Shown here: piece by piece, positions 45,030 through 57,500 of the stretch
How positions within the stretch are numbered: position 1 is the stretch's first letter
Layout: each line of letters starts with the position of its first letter
Assembly: GCA_035610835.1 (NCBI GenBank)
Contig: CM069443.1
Location: forward strand, 63,062,480-63,126,479
Origin: Ophiura sarsii
Lineage: Eukaryota > Echinodermata > Ophiuroidea > Amphilepidida > Ophiuridae
Direction: 5' to 3'
Length of the DNA: 64,000 nt
The notes under the pieces: generated by a model
The model's input: only the letters and a program-made list of their open reading frames with translations
The model's database searches: none
Told to the model about the DNA's origin: nothing
Made by a program: the position numbers and the translations under genes

Positions 45030-46530
45030 TAAGGTCTCTCTCCTACGGACGACCTAAAAATGGCTATGAAAAGGGGTGTTCATTTACCAGACAGGTGAAA
45101 AATTGGACTCTATTTGGCGGCACATCCCCGTAACCTTATATCCACTAAGTACACCCCCACCCCCGGAGGTAAATGACCTCACCAACCTCAAATTTCATGA
45201 CCTACCCTACCCTGTTTTTAATAGGCAAGCCATCAAGGCAAGAATATCAATAGGCTGTAGAAAAGTGGAAACTTAAATTTCTAAAACAATTTATTGTATA
45301 CCCATCACCCAGCTTTGTAATTCAATTTTCAAAGGGCGTACTTTTTAACCAGTGACCAAGGCCACGCAGTGATATGAAAATACTTTAATAATTGAAATTA
45401 TCCAGGGGACTAGAAGACAGCAACGTCCAAGGGCATCCGAGGGCCAGCTCCGTGAATTTCAAATGTGTTTTATATTTTATATAAGACCTATTTATATTGA
45501 TATCGTAGTTGTGCACAATATTCAAGGATGAAAATAAGAGATGGGAGTACCAGGAACCATTTTGAGCTAGTCTTAAGAGCAAATAGCCCCTGATGAGTGA
45601 CCAGTGGTCATTTGTAAGATCTAAAAGATATTTGTAGTTTCCTTGTTCACCAGCTCATTTTCTGGCCTATTTTCACCCTTGTCATTGTTCAGTATAATGA
45701 TATCAACTCTAATACCTCAGGTTTATCTTCCCTTGTGCAGTGCAAATTGCAAATCTTATGATAATACGGCAAACATTTGACACCAATTAACGAGTCTGTA
45801 AAACCAGAAATATTTGTGAGTTTAAAATTTCACAAATCAGCAAAACTGGCCTAATTCACGGCATGATAATTTCACGAATGTAACTTTGCGATGCACTGCT
45901 ACAAGGTAGATTAGACATTTTTGCCAAATTAGCAACATTTAAATGCATGCAAACATTTCTGTCCCTCAAAATTTGTATGTGTTTCTTTATTTTCAAACCT
46001 GTTTTCTAGAAACCCAAGTGTGTTATTCAATCTGTGATGAGCCTTTGTAAATAGAATAAAAACAAATAAAATTTTATTGAGATTGATAAGAGCTGGAAAA
46101 CTAAGATAAGTGGTTTTTATTTGCCTGAATTGTTCCGTCTTTTGGTTGTCTCTTATTAAATAATTACAGGGTATATTTATAGAAATACCAACAGTAGATA
46201 ATAAATAAACCTAATAATTACGTATCAAGCAAAAGCATTGAGGCATGGGTCCACTTCTACCAGCTCACCCTGATGAAACTAGGTGTTTATTTGGTATCAG
46301 ATGAAATAGTAGATTTAAAGGCAAGCTACCACTCTGGGCTACTAGCCATATCCAGTTCTCTTGGTAATTTGTCAAGGTTACAATTTCTCCATGTTAACTC
46401 TGTACAGTCTGTCCATTTAAGTGAACAGGTGTATTACCAGTTCGTCTGTGGTGAACTCCCAAAGTGGTAGGCCAGCTTTAAGATGGAGAAATCTCAACCC
46501 TGAGATATTGGTTGGTAAGAGTGGACCTTT
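45030..46530. other. Intergenic stretch between NDUFB2 and PRDM4
   Basis: Contains a diverged TCTGTAAAACCAGAAATATT MITE copy (about 45,795-45,965). No exon recognised. Confidence 0.5.
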
Positions 46531-46793
46531 GGGTCCGTATGCACAAAAGAGTTAGACCGGGTCTAAAGTTAGACCTGGTCTAAGTGGATTTTAGTTTTTG
46601 TGAAAGCACACCTTTAATTACATTTCCTTCTCAAATAAGCTAACAAATTGTAAAGATTCAGATGCAAAGTTAAAAAATAGCACAAAATATCTCATGAAAA
46701 TGCAGAGGAAAATAGATTTTGAGGCATGAATAAATTTCACTTAGACCAGGTCTAACTTTAGACCCGGTCTAACTCTTTTGTGCATACGGACCC
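46531..46793. mobile_element. GGGTCCGTATGCACAAAAGA MITE
   Basis: Left GGGTCCGTATGCACAAAAGA then GTTAGACCGGGTCTAA; right is the exact inverse, with a second inner pair TTAGACC-GGTCTAA. 263 bp. Confidence 0.9.
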
Positions 46794-48029
46794 CTAGGGG
46801 GTTTAGGCAATATCAATTGCTGAAAGAGTACAATTGAATACCTTATGCTTGACAGAAGACTTATTGCTGGCTTAGATTACAATAGCGGGTCAAAAATGTA
46901 CTAGTAAACCAAAAAAATATGAAATTCATCAAGCGCTGTTGTAACTGCATTTTTGAGGTAAAAAGAATTGACGAAAAAAAATTAAAATGTGCTCCTAGAG
47001 AAGTGTTTTAGATGAATTTGGTGCAATTTATGCAATTTTTGCATTGTCTGAAAAAGATGTTGAGCCAAAAAAAATGATATTTTGGTCAAAATTTTTAAAA
47101 ATCGGGAATTTTTAGTGAAATTTGATAAAAAAATGGATTCTCTGACTATTTTCCTTTCCAAAAATGTATACTTTTATATGCATCACATTCATATTTCAAA
47201 AGTGACAGCGCTTGATAAATTTCATAATTTTGGGGTAAGCACCCCCTTAATATACTCTGCAACATTACCTTATACAAGAATCAACGAGAAGTTCAATTTG
47301 GATGTATTAGCAAAAGTCCTCATGAAGGATCTTGCAAAAAACAAGCAAATGCTATGCTACAGATCACTTTAGTACAATCAGTTTCAAATTGCAAAAGAAA
47401 TCCAAGCGAATGCGCACGATTTTGGCCACACGAACGATTTTGGCTACACGCGTCAAGCATTTGATGCAAAATGTGCTTGATGCGTCTATGTGTGCCTACC
47501 TACATTCTTCTGTATTAATTCGAGTCGTTTCGGTTGAGATTAGCACTGTCGGTTTATCGAGCTCTTTTGGACGTCACAACCCCTCTCAAATTGTTTTAGA
47601 CTCTGCGGCAATTCTCAAAGTTGGCAGCCTGGTAAAGTCCTTTGTCGGTTCACTTTTAATTTTTGCACCCCATACATCCCCCATATGAAAAACCTAGCTA
47701 TGCCACTGTAAATGTCATTACAACACTGATAAAGGTTTACAATAATAAAGACAATCAGAATCAAACAGGTTTCAGAAATACTCTCACAATGTATTATTTT
47801 GTAACAAGATGACATTGCGTAAAATATAATTCAATTTTATGAGTGTTGATCAATTGCGATCTTTAGAAATTTAAATGCAATAATTAAAAATAAAGCACAT
47901 GCTTTATATATATATAACATTTCGATAAAATAGTCACATTTGTAAAAGTATGAACATTTATTTGTCTGACATGACATTAAGGTAGTGCTCATCCTGTTGA
48001 CTGGGGGGCAAAACTGAAAATGAGATTTT
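46794..48029. other. Intergenic stretch, nothing firm
   Basis: AT-rich DNA with a fragment ending AGCTATGCCACTG near 47,705 that belongs to the CAGTGGCGTAG end family. The short frames here show no domain. Confidence 0.45.
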
Positions 48030-49190
48030 AGCTTTAAACAACAGAGAAAGTGTTTAGCTTTAATATGCTTTATATTCCAACAATTTATCATGTATAGTTT
48101 TTGAGATATTTTATCGGCAATTTGTTCTCGTACGAAAATTGAGGATCCAAGATGGCTGCCGATACCATAGCTTCATTAACTTGTTTCCGTACGCAGAATT
48201 TAAATACCGAAAACTTCAGGCCGATATCCAAAAACCACAATTTTAACAATATGGCCTAGCCTCCGCAAACATATCTAAAAACAACAGGGGCTAGAACCTT
48301 CAAACTTGGCCAAATTGGTTTTTTTGTTTTGTTTTGTATTTGAAGAGGTATTTTGCAAAAGGGCTATGGTGCATTTTTTCAAAAAATGAGTTTGATATAG
48401 AAATGTATAGGGAAAAATCATGTTTCAAGGAAACAAAGTCATTTTTTTCAAAAAGACCTACATCTCATTGTAAACAGCCATTGAAATTGTTGTTTTGTTG
48501 CAAAAGGGCCTGTATCCAGAATTAAATCGGGATACAGGCCCTTTTGCAACAAAACAACAACTTCAATGGCTGTTTACAATGAGATGTAGGTATTTTTGAA
48601 AAAAATGACTTTATTTCCTTGAAACATATGATTGTGACCTATACATTTCAATATCAAACTTATTTATTTGAAATGATTAAAATAAATGATTTTTTGTGTG
48701 TGGTATTTTTTCTTTATGTACAAACAGATGGAGTTTTGTTGCAAAAGGGCCTACATCCAAATTTTCAAAAAATGTAAACATGATTTAAAAAAAAATTAAA
48801 ACTAGCACATTTAAAATTTATTTCAATTTCAATTAGTATGTAGTGTACCTCTTTCATAATCCATTCAGTTTTTCAATTGCTCAACTTGAATATTTAGAAA
48901 CAGTTTTTTGACTTTTTCTCAATAAGAGCCAAAGTGGATGTAGGCCCTTTTGCAAAATACCTCTTCATTTGTAAAGTCATAATTACGAGTTTCATAAAAT
49001 TATTTAACATTTCATACTTCACCTAGTATAAAGTGTTCAAATGGGCTGATTCACAGAGAAAGTGTTTCGTTTTAATATGCTTTTCATTCCAACAATTTAT
49101 CATGTATAGTTTTTGAGATATTTGATCGGCAATTTGTTCTCGTACAAAAATTGAGGATCCAAGTTGGCTGGCTTTACCATAGCAACAGGT
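48030..49190 (+). repeat. Direct repeats of ~135 bp flanking a foldback element
   Basis: CAGAGAAAGTGTTT, CCAACAATTTATCATGTATA and CGGCAATTTGTTCTCGTAC occur at both 48,040-48,165 and 49,055-49,190 in the same orientation, about 90% alike by eye. Confidence 0.8.
48341..48967. mobile_element. TGAAGAGGTATTTTGCAAAA foldback element
   Basis: Ends TGAAGAGGTATTTTGCAAAA then GGGC and the exact inverse. Inside, 48,450-48,535 and 48,527-48,600 form a tight hairpin (CAAAAGGGCCTGTATCC against its inverse), and AAAAGGGCC occurs five times in all orientations. Confidence 0.9.
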
Positions 49191-49439
49191 CATGTGACCA
49201 CTGAAATTAACAATTTTTGTTATCACTTGTGTATAAGGTATAATGTTATGCTAAGCTTGGATGGCCAATTGTTGCAGAAACACATACAAATGTTTTTTTA
49301 GTATGATGCATGCTCAACAGGGTGTGCTACCTTAAATATTTGTTCATAACAGCATTACATTATGTGATAAAAACATTTCTGAACAGTTAGTATAAGTTGA
49401 TCAGCAAAAGTTATAACCCTAACAAAATACTACTTCCAA

Positions 49440-49660
49440 GCCTATCTCCTAGCGCATGTGCGGACGGTTATCGATGATGCGATCGACCAAGCCTATACAT
49501 TGAGCACAGTATCCTGCACGAATGAGCAGCTGAGAGTCATGGCTTGTCTTAAGGGGGCCTGGGTTTTTGGTCAGGAGGGTCCCCGGTTCGATCACTGGTC
49601 AGGGAGCGGCAATATATTTGTCGATTTCTCTCCCAAAATTGATCCCTGTTAAAACCCCAA
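49440..49660 (+). mobile_element. Possible tRNA-derived SINE
   Basis: A good B-box match GGTTCGATCAC at about 49,586 preceded by a poor A box, followed by SINE-like sequence ending in CCCTGTTAAAACCCC. Only the B box is convincing. Confidence 0.35.
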
Positions 49661-50725
49661 TGCTTATAAGTGACCTGGCACGACAAAATGAGTGTAAAGT
49701 CGCTGGGGCTGATTTTGAGTTATTAGGTCTTTGTCATAAACAATCTTTCGATTAAGTTTTGACAGAATATTTTGGAGAGCCAAGTGACAATAAGCTTCAC
49801 TGACTTAGAAGGCCTTTTTTCTCCAATTCAATAATTCAGCAGTGATTAACTTCAATATATCATAATTTCACTTTGGAATGGCCTTATAACAACTTTGGGT
49901 GTCATTTTAAACCTGAGGACATCTACTTTCTGAAAATGTAAAAAATCATTTTTAATTTTTTGCTACTTTACTCTCATTTTGTGGTGCCAGGTCACATATG
50001 GACATTATTTAGTAAATACTGAATATTAAATGAGCAAAGTTACTCTTTCCACAAGCATCAACCTGTATCCGCGGTTGATCAAGCATTCCAATGGATTGGT
50101 AAGAGATCGAATAGACGGCATATGAAAGTCAACTAGATTATCTACGAGCTGTATAATCATTAATGCCAAATACTGAATATTAAATTACAGCAATTACGTG
50201 GAACACATGCACCCTTTCTAAAGGACACCCTGTATACTGAACTTTCTTGTACAACTTTCTTCTTTTAATACAGAAAATGTTAATTATAGTGTCCTTGTTG
50301 TTTATCAACTATATGTGACCAAAAACTTGAGCAATTATGAGGCACAAAGCAGCTGTTGCTGTAGTTTAACGCTTTCCATGCGGCTATGTTTTACCATATA
50401 CAAAACAGATTTTTCAGATACCTTTCCCAATTTTCAAAGTCAATCTCAAGGATTACTGAACCAATAATAGGCATTACTTCAATGCATTTCTCATGGTGAT
50501 TCCAATTATGGTAAATGAAATTCAATAATGTTGACGTTTTTGAAACATTTTGTTGTTGTTGGTAGGTGTGCCGTGCCGCCCTGGGTCTCAAAATATTATC
50601 ATGATTCTCAATATTCATATTTCCCTCCTTGCGCCTCATTTACTTGCATTGAGTCACAAACAATGGTATCAATGATAACTTTTTAATTGAATGAAGTCGA
50701 GGTCCTGATAGAAACGATAGCACCC

Positions 50726-50979
50726 TTAACCCTAACTCTACCCCCCACTTTTTTCATGGAAAATTGACCAAAATATCCCCCCCCCCCCCACCGATTTGAA
50801 CCACAGACCTCCAGCACCAAAGTCCATCTCCATTCCACTACACCACGGCTGTCAAGGCTACTCGGCTCAGTATATTTCGCCTCATATATAGCCTGGTTCA
50901 ATTTTTTCATCGAAAAACCTCCACGCCGGGTGGTACCAACTTGCGCAGTCGTGGTATTTTGTGGTATATGGTAGGGTTA
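50726..50979 (-). mobile_element. TTAACCC-ended element with tRNA-like core, copy 3, overlapping the PRDM4 stop
   Basis: Starts TTAACCCTAACTCTACC and ends GTAGGGTTA. Minus strand: A-box-like TGGTGTAGTGGAATGG and B-box TGGTTCAAATCGG with tRNA spacing. The first base triplet on the minus strand is the PRDM4 stop codon TAA. Confidence 0.75.
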
Positions 50980-51585
50980 TGAATGACTGGTTTCTGTGAC
51001 TGTATGGCCAGCCTTTGAGCCACTTCCAGCAGACTCACCAGAGCCTTCATCAACCAACCCAGCTGTGTTCATTTGTGTTGAAAGTGTTGTATTAGTAGAA
51101 GTGGTCATAAGATTGGCAGATGAAAAATGATCTCGTAAATTTCTCTTGATACGCTTATAACGGGGAATAACCTTTTTCGGCGATCGCTGCATTCGTGTCG
51201 GGGACCTCTGGATTGTAAGCGCCACAGATGCATCTTCGTGCCGCAATCTCGACGGTCTCGCTTCTATTGTAAATGGAATCTTTGGAATTATAGCGCGCCC
51301 TCTGGAGCTAGATGTTCTATGCATCTTTGCAGGACTATTTCGGTTCCCGGTTTGAACAGATTTACCGTGTTCAGTCGAGCCTTTTGCAAATTGTCTTTTT
51401 TTTGCTGGTTTCTTTTTCCCGCCGGGTCCTTGGCAAGTTTGCATGTGTCTTTTCAGATGGTACGATGTCACAAATGTCTTTTTGCATAGAGAACAGTGGA
51501 AGTCCCTCTCTCCTGTGTGCTGCTTTTGGTGTTTCTTCAGGTGACCGATACGCCAGAAGAGTCTACCGCATGTCTCGCAACTCAC
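50977..51585 (-). CDS. PRDM4: PRDM4 last exon: zinc fingers 6-7 and C-terminal tail
   Basis: The acceptor is ATGATCATAG/GTGAGT. It encodes fingers CETCGRLFWRIGHLKKH and CSLCKKTFVTSYHLKRH, the second ending in Cys (MQTC) rather than His, which is also the case in vertebrate PRDM4. A 150-residue basic, Ser/Thr-rich tail follows (RSPTRMQRSPKKVIPRYKR and others), then Gly/Ser-rich GSGESAGSGSK, and TAA. The stop at 50979-50977 belongs to the terminal TAACCCTA of a repeat at 50,726-50,979. A variant poly(A) signal ATTAAA lies on this strand at about 50697-50692, just past the repeat. Confidence 0.92.
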   Translation of the reverse strand: MSCETCGRLFWRIGHLKKHQKQHTGERDFHCSLCKKTFVTSYHLKRHMQTCQGPGGKKKPAKKRQFAKGSTEHGKSVQTGNRNSPAKMHRTSSSRGRAIIPKIPFTIEARPSRLRHEDASVALTIQRSPTRMQRSPKKVIPRYKRIKRNLRDHFSSANLMTTSTNTTLSTQMNTAGLVDEGSGESAGSGSKAGHTVTETSHS

Positions 51586-54500
51586 CTATGATCATGGGGA
51601 TACGAAATACACATTTTTTGTTAATGTGAAGATTGAAGAAAATGATACACATTTTGACCACGACTAATTCATGCAATTTATATATTTCTTGTATTTAAAA
51701 AGCTAGTTTCAATCATATATGGCATTTCTATAATAATTTCATTTTAAATTTTGAAAATAGTTTTGCATTTAATGATTTACCGCTCTTGATTTTAAAAAAA
51801 TCATCAAAACTGCCCAATACCTGAAATTGTAAATGAACCATGATGATGCTTTTTTCAACATATTGAACATTGTGTGTTTGCATGTCAAGAGTTATGCTGC
51901 ACTGACAGTTTTTTTTGAAAAATAATACATAAATGTATAAAATTACAATTACAGGGCATGTCAAAAAAGTGTCCCATGAGGAACACAATTAATTACAAAT
52001 ACATCCCATGATTCAAAAATTCACCTAGCACATAAAGTCCCTGACCAGGTGCTTTGAGGTTGATTTATTCAAAATATATGATCGATTACTGTCATAACTG
52101 TGTGCTATCTGAACGAGACAGATGAATGGGTCTTTAGTGATAACCGCAATGTGCGGGACAAAGGGTGTATCCTGGCTGTGAAGAATACAAGTCTTAGCTG
52201 ATAAGCTGTGAGTTTTCAGTGACAGTGGTAAATCACACACAAATCAATGATTTCCTATACCTAGTGCAACTTTTCTGTTGCATGCGCGGTCATTGAAATC
52301 GACATAACTTTAAAAGTATCCATTCGATTTTGTTGAATGAGGTATCAAACTGCGGAGAAGAAATTTGCTCATTTAATGTATATCTCAGATTTTTGGTACC
52401 GATCATATATTTTGAATTAGCCAACCTCAAAGCACCTGGTCAGGGACTTTATGTGCTAGGTGTAGATCATTGGTGAGCCTGATTAGTCCTCTATCAAATG
52501 TGACCTGCTCCCACAAAAGGACAAAAGTCGTGGCGAAGATGTTGCTGAATTGAGCTAGGATAGCATGTTATTGATTTTTGCCGTTTGTTGTTAGTATGGA
52601 CCAAGCACTTCTATTTATAGCGGGATTATAAAATTAATAGCCTGGTATGGCTGGTAATACTCTTAAAATAAGTATACACACTGCTATTTTAGAATATAAT
52701 AGAATGGACCATGGGTCCATTATTACTGTACATACCAACAACAATTTAAATGGCAAAATCGCCTTGACTTTTACGCTCATTTTGTGGGAGCAGGTCACAA
52801 ATACACTTGATCAGATTATAAACTGCTCACAAAAAGTATCGAAACACTTAGAAATGATCCAATATATAACGGCTCGAAAAGGTATGCATTAATCGAAGCA
52901 TATAACCAAGTGCATAATTTTGTTCTGAGATACGATGTTGCGGAGCGGAGTTAGTGTCATTTCAATGATCGTGGGTCCAGTTTCAAAAGTGACAATCATC
53001 CTATAGAAAGAGGTTTGCATTACTGTTTAGAATGATCAGATTCGTGCTTTTCAATAGGGATGAGTGTCACTTTTGAAACTGGACCCACGATCATTGAAAT
53101 GACACTAACTCCGCTCCGCAACATCGTATCTCAACGATCGAGGTGTCAAAATACGCAGAACAAAATGATGCACTTGGTTATTTGCTTCGATTAATGCATT
53201 CCTTTTCGAGCCGTTATATATTGGATCATTTCCAAGTGTTTCGATACTTTATGTGAGCAGTTTATTTCAACACCTTGCCAAGAAACGATCAATTTAGTAA
53301 CAAGAGTGTGAATCTCATTTTGGCCACTTTTGAACAAGAATTGGTCTTTCAAGTGATTCCAATGATAATGATTATAGGATGTGTCAAGGTATTGTTTAAT
53401 TACATTTAAAATTCAAATATTCTGTGTTTTTTCCTGAATAATATGGATGAAAATATCTTATTCTGCTCAAAATTCAACTAATTATCAACATTTAGTAGGT
53501 GGATTATTATTGATTTTATTGGTTATGTTCAATTACACACTAAATGTTGATTGTAATAAACGAGTTCCCTGCACATGAAAAGTGGCCAAAGCTGAATTTG
53601 ACATGCCTTGCCATAATTCAATAACGAGAGCTCCAAAATGGATAGAAAAAAATCTTATGGCGCATTAAAGATTGTGGAACATGTTTATTAGTACTTCACA
53701 TCCATTTTATACATTTTTCATGGCTAAAAATCAAATCACGTTTCACATGAACACATTTATTTGACACACCCTGTATAATGACTTCACCCACCTCTTTCTC
53801 TTTAGTGTGTTTGTACATATGCTGTGTGACATCATTGGGTCGTGCAAACATCAGGTCACAAAACTTGCACTTAAGCTTCTTCTCTCCCGTATGAATGACC
53901 AGATGGGCTTCCAGATGAGCTTTCTGGCGGAATGTCTTGCTGCAGGTGGGGCAAGCAAACTTCTTCTGACCTGTGAATACAACAAATAAAATATTTTGAG
54001 GACGTGTTAGATTAGCAAAGTTTTCGAGGGTTTAGTGGAACAAAGGGCTATCTGCATTTTTGACCAAAATAAGATTTTGGTATCAAAATGATCCGCACAA
54101 GATCAGGAACCTAATTTTCCTAATGATTTATAATGCACAATATTCTATTGTGACAATTATAATCTTTTTACTTGTCAAAACCAGAAGGTGACAATGATGG
54201 GTACAAATCTTTAATTCACTTTTTCTCAAAGTAGCCGAAATGCAGATAGCCCTTTGTTGCACTAAACCCTCGATATATATTTAAGAACAACAAATAGTCA
54301 CTCTTGCTAAAGACCGTCGTGCATGGAGAAGACTTACAGTGGCCTGCTCATTTTGGTATAAATACCTACCTGTGTGTATCAGGTGAGGAAGGATGATGAT
54401 TATACGAAAGAATTGACATCAGATATGAGACCTGCATCATCAGTCTATGATGAAAATCAAACAAAATATTTTGTTGGAAGCAGATTTCCATTGTGATTGA

Positions 54501-57500
54501 TTAAAGTTATGTGATTTTTTGTACTGAAAATGCAGTCAAGATAGATTTATGAGTCCAAGAATGTCTTTCCTGATAGTCATACTTCATTGTAACTTAAGAG
54601 AGAAAAAAATATCTTGAACATTTTCAAAAAATAATCGCATAATATTGCTTTAAATTGATGTTCATATTTTTGCACAACTCCCTACCTGTGTGTATCAGTC
54701 GATGTTGTCGCAAATTGCTAGGATCGGTGAAAGTCTTGTCGCAATGCTCACATTTGTGCGGCCTCACCCCCATATGGACCAGGATGTGTACGTTGAGTTT
54801 AGCCTGCGACGTAAAAGCTCGGACGCACATGCTGCACTTCCACCTGCGAGGGCTCATGTTGGCGTGTGCATACTTGTTGTGTCCCTTGAGTAGCGAAAGC
54901 TTTGTGAATTGCATAGGGCAGAGATGGCAGGCAAACGTGTCATCAGGTTTGAAAGGCACTCCTGTATTGGGATAATTAAAATGAAGGATGAATGATGGAA
55001 GTAAATTTTGACAAATTTGATTAATGTAAAACTGATAAAAATGATATGCAAATTTGCAGCATAATTGCATTCTTTTGTGTCTGTCCTCAAATAAAAGGTA
55101 CCAGAACAGGTAATAAATATGTTAAAAACTATAGCTCCTACGTACAAATAATAATTTAGAAATTTGTAATGAAATGTTTTTTCTTTAATTTGCGATATAA
55201 CATGTAAAGATTGACTGAATATTAACACAGCTACAGGGTGAGTCAAACAAAAGTGTACTCAACTTTGGGATTTTATATCTTAAAATCTGTGCAAAAAAAG
55301 TCACAACATTTTTATTGAGGCAGACGGGTTAACTCATTAGCTTTCTAAAGAATTTTAGTTGGTTGGAATTGGTTGTGGTAAACATATTTTATGCTCATTT
55401 GCGTCAAACATATTATAAACCGAAAAAGATTTGCGATATTTTCTCTGATAAGATCTATTGAATTTCACTATTGGAAACGGTCCACACTCTAGTCTGAGCT
55501 GAGTCCGACTATCAAAAAAGTTTAATTTGTTGTAGCTGTTGCTAAATTCGTGTAATAATGACATTGTTTTGACATTATTTCGTATTTAATGTTTTGAAAA
55601 AATAACTGTCTTTGATTTGTCTTTGTTAGGTAGTTATTGTGCACTGTTCATGAATCCATGTGTTTATCAAAATCAAGCATTGTTGAGTAAAATATTCAAT
55701 ATTGTGTTCGGTTTTAAAATGCAGTAACTTTACCAAAATAGTCATGTCATATCTGGTAAATGGTATCATAAAACATCATGATTCTTTTTGCTGATGATAA
55801 TGAATAAATGTATCTATTGCCGCATACATTGGTTGCCTTCCTATTCTAATAATAAATATTTTTAATAATTATTTTACTTTGAGTACACCTTTTTTTTTAC
55901 TCACCCTGTATGTGTCCAAAACAAAGTAAGTTTTATTTTATCATTGATCCAACGCGAGTAAATGAGGCACAATGTGGGAAATATGAATATTGAGTTATCT
56001 ATATCATGATAACATGTATGAGTTAAGGGACATTTTGGTAGCAAAGTCGATGTTATATCTCATTCCTAAGTTTTGATTCCTAAGTTTTGATTTTGTTAAC
56101 AAATCAATGGCATGAATGAAAATTAAATACCTCAAATTGTAGTTTATTTCTTCATTTTCTTGAATTTGAATCTTTGATTGGATGCAACAGGTATCAAAGA
56201 TCAGAAATAAGATTTTTAACATACGAGGGTCATTCAATAAGTTCTACCTCCTCACTCATAACATCGCTAATATGAATGTCAGCCTCATGACATTTGTCAT
56301 GATCATAGCTCTGAATCATAGCTATACATTTATAGTAAATGCTAATTGATACCTATTTCGCTTTTGTCATGATGCAATCTAAGCCAGAGAGAGATTTTGG
56401 ACAACGGACACGGAAAATTACCCCAAAAATAAATACATGTTTTTTCGTTTTCTCTCCGTATTGTATGATTTGGTATAACCGCCCGATTTAAATACTAAAA
56501 ATAGAAAACAATGGATGATTTCTGAATATAATGCTATACTATCATGTATAAATCAGATTGTTGGCAATATTAACCTTTGTAGCTTGCAAATAGTATAATA
56601 TCAACTCGAATGTATTGACACGCCACAGTGATGCCTTGAATGTTAAATCTTAACATGATAGTAACTTTATCAGTTTTACTTATGTGCAACATTTAGAATA
56701 GTTAGTGATAGAAAAATATATCTTCGAGAGACTTGAAATATATCCATTTAGTCCTGTATAATGAAGATCTCTTGGTTCCTATGAAAACCAAATATGACTT
56801 TTGCAGCGGTTCTCTAGGATAGGGTTAAAATTGATGGCTGTCCTGGTCTGGTTCTGGCTAATTAGAGGGCATTTTCCACCAAGAAATCAGTCACTTGTAT
56901 TGTTTAAAGTCTGTTCAAGAGATATTTGTAATTTAGAACGATTGTAATTGACCGATAGGTACATTTTGTCTCTTGGAATTGGCCAAATGAATAGCACTTA
57001 GGAGACATTTGGCTGTTTTTTACCCGTTTCCGTCGCACTATTTAAATGGAAGTTTGGGTTTTACTGCATATCCAGAAAAGTACAATAAGTATTCAGACCA
57101 ATCTACTATTATTTTGTAGCTGAGATTCAAAGCTTCAATTGTGGAATATTTCATACGACTGGCTTGTATAATAGCAAAGTTATGAGGTAGGACTTATTGA
57201 ACGACCCTCGTATTTGACTTATTAATGACCGTGCCCCACATTCATGCCCTTAAATCCTATTAATACAAGCTACTGCCACATTGTGCCTCATGTTCGGTCA
57301 CATTTGGTTCTTCCTTCTACATGCAGGATAGTGAGATGAGGAATTGAAGAGGAGAAATTATTCCATAATTTTGTAATTTAATATTTTTAGACTCAGGAGC
57401 GTATTTATTATCTGGTCAGTTACTTTTTTTGAGGACTGTGTATATAATTTGTATGTAAAACCAGGGATATCTATCATTTTCTCACGCACCAGGTCTGTAA

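Larger units (their letters stand above)
51952..53773. mobile_element. ACAGGGYRTGTCAAA element hosting two nested MITEs (PRDM4 intron)
   Basis: Left ACAGGGCATGTCAAAAAAGT and right TTTATTTGACACACCCTGT are diverged inverted ends. Inside lie complete MITEs at 52,022-52,462 and 52,821-53,262. The right end is 18 bp from a PRDM4 exon donor. Confidence 0.6.

Noticed and set aside
47332..47688. 118-residue plus-strand frame
   Set aside because: No domain similarity; its end overlaps a CAGTGGCGTAG-type repeat fragment.
50780..50870. tRNA gene (also the tRNA-like segments at 1,230, 30,090 and 41,610)
   Set aside because: A and B boxes are present but acceptor stems do not close and the segments are embedded in repeated elements; they are tRNA-derived repeats.
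54624..55070. 148-residue zinc-finger protein from an upstream Met
   Set aside because: The N-terminal part is intronic; acceptor CCCAATACAG and phase 1 show it is an internal PRDM4 exon.
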